A stretch of DNA of 64,000 bases from JBOFIQ01 sp051654905 (GTDB lineage: Bacteria > Actinomycetota > Actinomycetes > Propionibacteriales > Propionibacteriaceae), in NCBI GenBank assembly GCA_051654905.1, contig JBOFYY010000159.1, positions 197,230 to 261,229 of the forward strand. Direction: 5' to 3'. Positions 57,894-64,000 of the stretch are shown here, piece by piece (within the stretch, counting starts at the first letter, position 1; each line of letters starts with the position of its first letter). A program made the translations under genes and the position numbers. Below the pieces are notes generated by a model that worked only from the letters and a program-made list of their open reading frames with translations, ran no database searches and had not been told where the DNA came from.

Positions 57894-58850
57894 TTAGATT
57901 TTTCTGATTCGGACGCCAGTAATGCTGTGATCAGATCCTTTACGGAGAATAGCGGTAGCTCTACTACGAGTGGGGCGAACGTTAGCTTCTAAATTTGGTC
58001 CGTTGATAGCGTCCCAAACCTGTTTTGCCATAGTGATAGCTTCATCGTCAGGCAATTCGACATAGCGACGGAAATAAGTATCTGGATCAGATTTTGCGCT
58101 ATCGCGTAGCCGTTGGAAACGTTCGATGTACCAGCGACGAATATCTTGCACATCAGCATCAACATAAACCGAAAAATCAAAGAAATCGCTGATAGAAAGC
58201 CCTCGGGTGCCGTCGGCATGGCGTCGGGCAGGTTGTAGAACGTTAAGCCCTTCGACGATAAGAATATCGGGGGCGGCAACAATAACTTTTTCGTCCGGAA
58301 TAATGTCATAGATTTGGTGAGAGTAGACCGGAGCTTCTACCCGACTTACCCCAGATTTAACATCAGTTACAAAGCTAAGTAAGGCGCGTTGATCGTAGGA
58401 TTCTGGAAAACCTTTACGTTCCATGAGCCCGCGTTCTTCTAACACAGCATTGGGATAGAGGAAACCATCTGTGGTTACTAGATCAACATGAGGATGCCCA
58501 GGGGCGCTAGCTAGCAGGGCTTGCAGAATACGAGCAGTTGTAGATTTGCCTACTGCAACAGATCCGGCAATACCAATAACGAAAGGTGTTCTTTCGGTAG
58601 CTAGACGTAGGAATCGATTGCTAGCTTCGTATAGTTGCCCAGTGTGTTTTATATACAAACCAATTAGTTGGCTGAGTGGAAGATAAACTTCAGTGACATC
58701 AAGCATATTGGTGGGATCGCCGTTGCCGCGGAGTTGTTCGAGAGCATATTCGTCTAGTGACAGCTGTGCTTCACGCGCTAGAGCAGCAAATTCGGCTCGG
58801 GAAAGTTCGGCATAGGGTCCAGCGCAGCGTGCCGATGTCGAGGTGATCAT
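57894..58850 (-). CDS. coaA: Pantothenate kinase, type I
   Basis: First step of coenzyme A synthesis; 318 residues. P-loop GIAGSVAVGKSTTAR at about 94-108, DLVTTDGFLYPNAVLEERGL and MERKGFPESYDQRALL are the type I signatures, with DFSVYVDADVQDIRRWYIER further on. Sensitive to CoA feedback in the E. coli enzyme. Divergent from glmS, with a 116-base shared upstream region. Confidence 0.96.
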   Translation of the reverse strand: MITSTSARCAGPYAELSRAEFAALAREAQLSLDEYALEQLRGNGDPTNMLDVTEVYLPLSQLIGLYIKHTGQLYEASNRFLRLATERTPFVIGIAGSVAVGKSTTARILQALLASAPGHPHVDLVTTDGFLYPNAVLEERGLMERKGFPESYDQRALLSFVTDVKSGVSRVEAPVYSHQIYDIIPDEKVIVAAPDILIVEGLNVLQPARRHADGTRGLSISDFFDFSVYVDADVQDIRRWYIERFQRLRDSAKSDPDTYFRRYVELPDDEAITMAKQVWDAINGPNLEANVRPTRSRATAILRKGSDHSITGVRIRKI

Positions 58851-58966
58851 TGCTTCACTCTAACGGGGCGGCTTCGTAGAACATCATGCCCCCCAGTATT
58901 CGGGTAACCGCGCCAAAGGGCTGAGATCGTAGCGATTGTGAGCAAGATCACGATAAGGTAGGTGTC

Positions 58967-60814
58967 ATGTGTGGAATCGTTGGATATATAGGATCGCGCG
59001 ATGCGCGTGACGTAGTCATCGCAGGTCTTGCTCGGTTGGAGTACCGGGGCTACGACTCTGCTGGAGTCGCTGTTATCGTTGATGGGGCGATTTCGCTTGA
59101 GAAAAAAGCCGGAAAGCTAGCCAATCTTGTTGCTCGTCTGGACGAGGCTAACTACCCTTCCTCGCATATTGGTATTGGGCATACTCGCTGGGCAACTCAT
59201 GGCGGCCCCACTGACGCTAACGCTCACCCCCATCTAGGGGGAGACGGTCGTGTTGCCATGGTGCATAACGGCATTATTGAAAACTTTGCGCAGCTGCGTG
59301 CTGAGCTAGAAGCTGAAGGTGTTGTCTTCCTGTCTGAGACTGATACCGAAGTAGCTACGCATGTGTTAGCTCGGGAAGTAGCTAAAGGCTTGCCGCTACT
59401 GAAGGCGATGCAGGCAACAGTCGCTCAGCTGGAAGGTGCATTTACGCTGGTTGCAGTTGATCGTGAAGACACCGATCATGTAGTGGCTGCCCGCCGAAAT
59501 AGTCCGCTAGTAGTAGGTTTAGGAGAAGGTGAAAACTTCCTCGCATCAGATGTGGCAGCTTTCATCGAGTACACCCGTAATGCTTTAGAACTGGGACAAG
59601 ACCAGATCGTAGAAATTACCCGAGATGTAGTTACGGTAATTAACTTTGACGGCACTCCGGCGCAAACTTCGCCGTATACCATCGACTGGGATCTATCTGC
59701 TGCCGAAAAAGGTGGCTACGACTGGTTTATGCGTAAAGAGATCCATGAGCAGCCACAAGCTGTTGCCGATACCCTTTTAGGGCGTTATGCCGCTGATGGT
59801 TCACTTACATTAGACGAAGTTCGCATTTCGCCAGAAGTATTACGACGTATCGACAAGATTGTGATTGTCGCTTGTGGAACATCGTTCTACGCTGGGTTGG
59901 TCGCTAAATACGCCATTGAACATTGGACGCGGATCCCCTGTGAAGTCGAGATTGCTTCCGAGTTCCGTTACCGAGATCCCATTATCGATCCGATGACGCT
60001 GGTAGTGACGATCTCCCAATCAGGAGAGACCGCCGATACGTTAATGGCTATTCGGCATGCAAAAGATCAAGGTGCCAAGATTGTTTCAATCTGTAACACC
60101 AACGGTGCTACGATCCCACGTGAATCTGATGCGGTGATTTACACCCATGCCGGCCCGGAGATTGGGGTGGCTTCAACCAAGGGATTCACTACCCAGATTT
60201 TGGCATGCTACCTGTTGGGCTTGTATCTAGCTCAGGTGCGAGGCATGAAATATGGCGATGAGATCAAAGCGATCATGGATGAATTAAATTCCATGCCAGC
60301 TAAGATTCAGCAGGTTCTTGATCAGCAGCAACAGGTATTGGATCTAGCGCGCGAGTATGCAGATACTAAACCTTCAGTGCTGTTCTTGGGGCGCCATGTG
60401 GGGTACCCAGTTGCGATGGAAGGTGCACTTAAGCTCAAAGAGCTCGCCTATATCCATGCTGAAGGGTTCCCAGCTGGTGAACTGAAACATGGTCCGATTG
60501 CATTGATTGAAGATCAGTTACCAGTCTTTGTGGTTGTTCCGCCGCAAGGTCGCGATCAACTACATGACAAAGTCATCTCAAATATTCAAGAGGTACGCGC
60601 TCGGGGCGCCCACACCATCGTACTTGTCGAAGAAGGCGATACGGAGGTGGAGCCTTACAGCGACGTCATTATTCGCTTGCCTAAAGTATCGACGCTATTA
60701 CAGCCGTTGGTAGCGATAATTCCGTTGCAAATTTTTGCCTGCGAACTTGCTACAGCAAAGGGATATGACGTCGATCAACCGCGCAACTTGGCCAAATCTG
60801 TGACAGTGGAGTGA
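58967..60814 (+). CDS. glmS: Glutamine-fructose-6-phosphate aminotransferase (isomerizing)
   Basis: Makes glucosamine 6-phosphate from fructose 6-phosphate and glutamine. 615 residues. Cys2 is the glutaminase nucleophile (MCGIVGYIGS). HTRWATHGGPTDANAHPH belongs to the N-terminal domain; two SIS domains carry VACGTSFYAG and SQSGETADTL; it ends DQPRNLAKSVTVE. No glmS ribozyme is visible in the 116 bases upstream. Its stop overlaps the possible GTG of nnr. Confidence 0.97.
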   Translation: MCGIVGYIGSRDARDVVIAGLARLEYRGYDSAGVAVIVDGAISLEKKAGKLANLVARLDEANYPSSHIGIGHTRWATHGGPTDANAHPHLGGDGRVAMVHNGIIENFAQLRAELEAEGVVFLSETDTEVATHVLAREVAKGLPLLKAMQATVAQLEGAFTLVAVDREDTDHVVAARRNSPLVVGLGEGENFLASDVAAFIEYTRNALELGQDQIVEITRDVVTVINFDGTPAQTSPYTIDWDLSAAEKGGYDWFMRKEIHEQPQAVADTLLGRYAADGSLTLDEVRISPEVLRRIDKIVIVACGTSFYAGLVAKYAIEHWTRIPCEVEIASEFRYRDPIIDPMTLVVTISQSGETADTLMAIRHAKDQGAKIVSICNTNGATIPRESDAVIYTHAGPEIGVASTKGFTTQILACYLLGLYLAQVRGMKYGDEIKAIMDELNSMPAKIQQVLDQQQQVLDLAREYADTKPSVLFLGRHVGYPVAMEGALKLKELAYIHAEGFPAGELKHGPIALIEDQLPVFVVVPPQGRDQLHDKVISNIQEVRARGAHTIVLVEEGDTEVEPYSDVIIRLPKVSTLLQPLVAIIPLQIFACELATAKGYDVDQPRNLAKSVTVE

Positions 60815-60816
60815 CC

Positions 60817-62232
60817 ATGGGCGGCGCGTATCTAGCAGAAACAATAACAATAGCCGAAAATGCTAGTGGTCAGCTAGCTACGGGCTTGCTCATGCAGCGC
60901 GCCGCAGCTGGTATTGCTGCCACGGTGTTTAGCGAGCTTAAAGCTCGAGGCATGAAAGTTTATGGTGCTGCTGTCTTAGCGATAATAGGCACTGGTGGCA
61001 ATGGTGCTGATGGTGCTTATGCTGTCGCTCGGCTAGCCGCTCGTGGTGTTCGGGTAACTTATTGGCTGGCTGGTGGAGCTGCGCAACAAGATGCCTTAGC
61101 CGCTCTTCGTGCTTGCTCTGCTAGAGAGGTATCAGCAGAGCAAGCAATGAGCGTGTTGCTAGATACAGACATGGTTCTGGATGCTTTTTCGGGGTTGGGC
61201 TCTCGTCCAGGGCTTCCAGCTACGGTATCGACATTTGCCAAAGCATGTCGTGATCTTGATATTCCAGTGATCTCAGTAGATTTTCCTTCCGGTCTAGTTG
61301 CTGATGAAAATCAAGCCCATGACAGTTTCGCGGCAGCTACGTCGGTAACCTTCGGCGGACGTCGGTACTGTCATGTTATGGAGCCAGCGCGTTCACTTTG
61401 TGGCCGTATCGAGGTTATCGATATTGGCATAGAGCTAGGACAGCCAGATATTCAGCAGTGGGGAATTGCTGACCTTGCAGCTTGCCTTCCAGTTCCTACT
61501 CCCACCGCCGATAAGTATTCGCGTGGCGTAGTGGGTATAAATGCTGGCTCACATGTCTATGTTGGTGCAGGGGTACTATGCGCAACCGGAGCAGTTTTTT
61601 CTGGCGCCGGTATGGTGCGATTCATGGGACCAAAAGTAGGTCCAGTGCGGGTCGAACTGCCTAATGTTTTAGCAGGGGAGGGTCGTGTAGATTCTTGGGT
61701 ATTAGGCTCTGGCTGGGGCGGGCATGACGGTATGGACGAGATTCGAGACGCCATGTCGCAGGGAGTCCCGATAGTTCTTGATGCTGATGCGCTGGTGCCC
61801 CAAAATATGCCCCAGAAACTTCGTCCAGACGTATTGTTAACTCCGCATGCTGGAGAGCTGGCAAGAATGCTTGGCTGTAGCCGAGAGCATGTTACTGATG
61901 ATCCGCTGGCTGCGGTAGCTGAAGCCGTACAAACTTGGGGGGCTACGGTACTCCTAAAAGGAGCAACCCAATATGTGGCTTCTCCAGGAAGCAATACGGT
62001 ATCAATCGCTATCTCTGGTCCTGGCTGGACTGCACAGGCCGGTTCGGGAGACATCCTTGCCGGAATGTGTGGCACTTTCTTAGCTGCTGGGTTATCGACT
62101 CCGGTAGCGGCGTTATGCGCGGCATCGTTACAAGCCTTAGCTGCTGATCGGATGGCAGGACCTAATCCACCTCAGGTGGTAGCACGAGCATTGCCAGAGC
62201 TGATTGCTGAATTGATCGGCGGAGTTAGGTAA
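60817..62232 (+). CDS. nnr: Bifunctional NAD(P)H-hydrate epimerase and dehydratase
   Basis: Repairs hydrated NADH/NADPH. 471 residues from ATG 60817, which has GGAG five bases before; GTG 60811 overlapping the glmS stop is an alternative. N-terminal YjeF_N epimerase domain (about 1-210) with IIGTGGNGADGAYAVARLAA and VDFPSGLVADE. C-terminal carbohydrate-kinase-like dehydratase with LTPHAGELARMLGC and the catalytic Asp in AGSGDILAGM. Usual actinobacterial position after glmS, though acpS and alr are not seen between or after. Confidence 0.93.
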   Translation: MGGAYLAETITIAENASGQLATGLLMQRAAAGIAATVFSELKARGMKVYGAAVLAIIGTGGNGADGAYAVARLAARGVRVTYWLAGGAAQQDALAALRACSAREVSAEQAMSVLLDTDMVLDAFSGLGSRPGLPATVSTFAKACRDLDIPVISVDFPSGLVADENQAHDSFAAATSVTFGGRRYCHVMEPARSLCGRIEVIDIGIELGQPDIQQWGIADLAACLPVPTPTADKYSRGVVGINAGSHVYVGAGVLCATGAVFSGAGMVRFMGPKVGPVRVELPNVLAGEGRVDSWVLGSGWGGHDGMDEIRDAMSQGVPIVLDADALVPQNMPQKLRPDVLLTPHAGELARMLGCSREHVTDDPLAAVAEAVQTWGATVLLKGATQYVASPGSNTVSIAISGPGWTAQAGSGDILAGMCGTFLAAGLSTPVAALCAASLQALAADRMAGPNPPQVVARALPELIAELIGGVR

Positions 62233-62249
62233 CAAAATTGGTTAGGGCA

Positions 62250-63380
62250 TCACTGGTTTGCGATCGTAGGTAGTGACGACCGAATTGTGTTGCGATAGTG
62301 ATCTAGTAGTTGATCGCACATGAAAGACCAAGTTTTGTGTGCGACTCGACTGCGAGCTGTTGCACCTAGATTGGAACGAAGTTGTGAGTCGGTGACCAAT
62401 TTTTCGGTATATTGGCGCATAGCGGCAAGATCTCCAGGATCGTAGAGATAGCCAGTATTAGCTACGTCAATAAGATCGATTGGTCCGCCTCTACGCGGTG
62501 CGATAACTGGAACGCCAGAAGCCATAGCTTCTTGGATAGTTTGGCAGAACGTTTCGAGTTCTCCCGGAGTTATGAAAATATCAAAACTAGCGTAGGCAGT
62601 GGCTAGTTTGTCGCCAGTTAGTTGACCTAAAAAGTGGGCTTGTGGCAGCTTTTTTTCTAAATCGCTACGGCAAGGCCCATCGCCGACGATAACCAGTTTG
62701 ATGCCTGGAATATCTTGCAAAACAGTTAGATTATCTACTTGTTTTTCATTGGCTAGTCGACCAACGTAGCCAATAATTACTGTTCCATCGGGTGCGTGGT
62801 CCTTGCGCCATTGGGGAGACCTTTTTACAGGGTGAAAACGATCAGAATCAACGCCACGACCCCATATTTTTACACGGGGAACACCATGATCAATAAGTTG
62901 CTGTTTAGCGAAACTTGACGGTGCAAGTGTAAGTGTTGCTAACGAATGAGTTTCTCTAACTCGACGCCATAGTAACGACTCTGCATGCGGAACCCCGTAG
63001 CGTCCAGCGTAAGTAGGAACTTCTGTTTGATAAATAGCAACACTAGGGATTTGCAGTCGAGCTGTAGCTAGTACACCGCGATAGCCCAATGTAAAAGGTG
63101 CAGCTAGATGAACAATATCGGGAGAAAAATCTTCAAGTAGACGTTCTACCGAAAAAGAAGGAGTGGTAGATACCCGTACTTGGGTGTATCCGGGCAAGGA
63201 GAGGGAAGGTAGACCTGTTACTGGATATCCTGCGTATTCTTTTGGGGTAGCAGCATTGCCGGGGGCAAGCAGTATTGCTTCATGTCCCCGTAGCCTCAGA
63301 TGGTCCATTAACCTAAGGACGGAATTAGTTACGCCGTTTACTTGAGGTAGAAACGATTCCGTCACAATGCCAACACGCAC
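62250..63380 (-). CDS. GT4 mannosyltransferase, PimB'/MgtA-like
   Basis: 376 residues. Begins MRVGIVTESFLPQVNGVTNS, the GT4 acceptor-domain start of GDP-mannose-dependent alpha-mannosyltransferases such as MgtA and PimB'. Donor domain: GYVGRLANEKQVDNL and ETFCQTIQEAMASGVPVIAP with E-x7-E. Probably builds mannosylated phosphatidylinositol or glycolipid at the inner membrane face. Convergent with nnr, 17 bases apart. The exact acceptor is not determinable from sequence. Confidence 0.88.
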   Translation of the reverse strand: MRVGIVTESFLPQVNGVTNSVLRLMDHLRLRGHEAILLAPGNAATPKEYAGYPVTGLPSLSLPGYTQVRVSTTPSFSVERLLEDFSPDIVHLAAPFTLGYRGVLATARLQIPSVAIYQTEVPTYAGRYGVPHAESLLWRRVRETHSLATLTLAPSSFAKQQLIDHGVPRVKIWGRGVDSDRFHPVKRSPQWRKDHAPDGTVIIGYVGRLANEKQVDNLTVLQDIPGIKLVIVGDGPCRSDLEKKLPQAHFLGQLTGDKLATAYASFDIFITPGELETFCQTIQEAMASGVPVIAPRRGGPIDLIDVANTGYLYDPGDLAAMRQYTEKLVTDSQLRSNLGATARSRVAHKTWSFMCDQLLDHYRNTIRSSLPTIANQ

Positions 63381-63483
63381 GAATCTACTTTAGGCAGTTC
63401 TGAGGCGTTCTGGGTAAGTGCGGCCAAAATAGTGGGTGGAAAAACCAGTAGTTTATGTGAATTAGGTAACTAATAGATATCTC

Positions 63484-63492
63484 TGCTATAGT
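63484..63492 (+). promoter_or_regulatory. Extended -10 promoter of the last gene
   Basis: TGCTATAGT is an extended -10 box (TGn plus TATAGT at 63487-63492). It predicts a start near 63499 and a leader of about 108 bases before the ATG at 63607. No good -35 is evident. Confidence 0.5.
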
Positions 63493-63606
63493 GGAGACTT
63501 CTTATGCAGCCTTTTGGTTGCCCGGCGCGCGGATCAGGTTGAAAACGGTGATTTGGGCGCATGCTTTCAGACACGTTTTCCCTTTCATAGAATCGAGTTT
63601 GCCCTT

Positions 63607-64000
63607 ATGGCATCCCGTCGTCTTTCCGCGCCTAAGAGCGGATCAAAAGCAAGTAAGCCAAGCAAAGGCAGCAAGTTCGCAAAAGCGGGCTTCGACAATC
63701 CTAAGAAAAATCGTTGGAGCGATGATGACCGTCGCGTTCGCGGTGCAATATCAGCATCCCGCGGAAAGCCCAGCCGTCGCGATTTCGAAGAATCTTTGCC
63801 AAGCGATCGTCACCAACCGCATCCCGATGAGCCCGGTGCTCGTTTTGAGCGTTCAGCTCGGGTAGATGATCGTGGTAGTCGTCCTCGTTTTGATCGTAAT
63901 GATGATCGTCGTGGTGGTTTCAACCGTGACGATCGTGGTGGGGAACGTCGTTCCTTCAATCGTGATGAGCGTCCTCGTCGTTTTGAAGATCGTAATGATG
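63607..64000 (+). CDS. Basic low-complexity RNA-binding-like protein, N-terminal part
   Basis: 131 codons run to the window edge without a stop. It begins MASRRLSAPKSGSKASKPSK, then SKFAKAGFDNPKKNRWSDDD, and after residue about 75 becomes a repeat-like Arg/Asp/Gly/Phe-rich region (RFDRNDDRRGGFNRDDRGGE and similar units). N-terminal extensions of this type occur on actinobacterial DEAD-box RNA helicases and on some rRNA methyltransferases. The catalytic domain is outside the window, so neither can be confirmed. The start context is weak in Shine-Dalgarno. Confidence 0.7.
   Translation, partial: MASRRLSAPKSGSKASKPSKGSKFAKAGFDNPKKNRWSDDDRRVRGAISASRGKPSRRDFEESLPSDRHQPHPDEPGARFERSARVDDRGSRPRFDRNDDRRGGFNRDDRGGERRSFNRDERPRRFEDRND

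Noticed and set aside
58851..58966. Possible glmS ribozyme before glmS
   Set aside because: The 116-base region is too short and has none of the ribozyme core; such ribozymes are typical of Firmicutes.

Overview
This window comes from an actinobacterium of moderate G+C, most likely a host-associated member of the Actinomycetales (Actinomycetaceae-like). The genus cannot be fixed from sequence alone. Supporting signs are the rpoC-rpsL-rpsG-fusA-tuf and S10-spc-alpha ribosomal gene order, a zinc-type S14, TANNNT -10 elements, frequent GTG starts, several ATGA/TAATG overlaps, and PimC- and PimB/MgtA-like mannosyltransferases.

Layout. 1-5464: end of rpoC, rpiB, then rpsL-rpsG-fusA and tuf. 5642-13570, minus strand: a tightly overlapping seven-gene operon for the late half of cobalamin synthesis (cbiB, cobQ, cobO, a cbiA-cobC fusion, cobT, cobU, cobS). 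A histidine phosphatase gene lies head to head with cbiB, and beyond it on the minus strand is a compact cobalamin riboswitch (14180-14270). The operon's riboswitch-controlled leader would therefore run antisense through the whole phosphatase gene. 14407-18146: glnS, gltX and a degenerate 2H-like protein. 18475-28168: the S10 and spc ribosomal operons. 28319-31788: a TPP riboswitch and a ykoEDC thiamine-precursor ECF transporter plus a P-loop kinase, inserted between rplO and secY. 31912-34692: secY-adk-map. 34701-39676: five accessory genes (ThrE-type exporter, two hypotheticals, Apd1-like ferredoxin, aldo/keto reductase) separating map from infA. 39762-43742: infA-rpmJ-rpsM-rpsK-rpsD-rpoA-rplQ, with L17 carrying a long C-terminal extension.

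43875-50928: prolyl oligopeptidase, PimC-like mannosyltransferase, a transglutaminase/NAT-like protein without its cysteine, sodA, and an ABC exporter whose permease is frameshifted. 50929-51351: a 423-base gene-free stretch with a second cobalamin riboswitch on the minus strand that has no same-strand gene after it until sodA. 51352-53962, minus: methyltransferase, degenerate retropepsin-like protein, truA, trmB. 54058-60814: yccF, rplM-rpsI-glmM, a DUF4261-like gene and coaA on the minus strand, and glmS. 60817-62232: nnr. 62250-63380, minus: a second mannosyltransferase. 63607 to the window end: the start of a basic, low-complexity, RNA-binding-like protein.

The translation machinery genes form the conserved backbone. 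Vitamin modules (B12 synthesis, thiamine uptake) have been slotted between them under riboswitch control. The least explained features are the two minus-strand cobalamin riboswitches: one creates an antisense leader over a divergent gene, and the other has no visible target and may drive a non-coding or antisense RNA. No tRNA, rRNA, CRISPR array, insertion sequence or phage gene was recognised.
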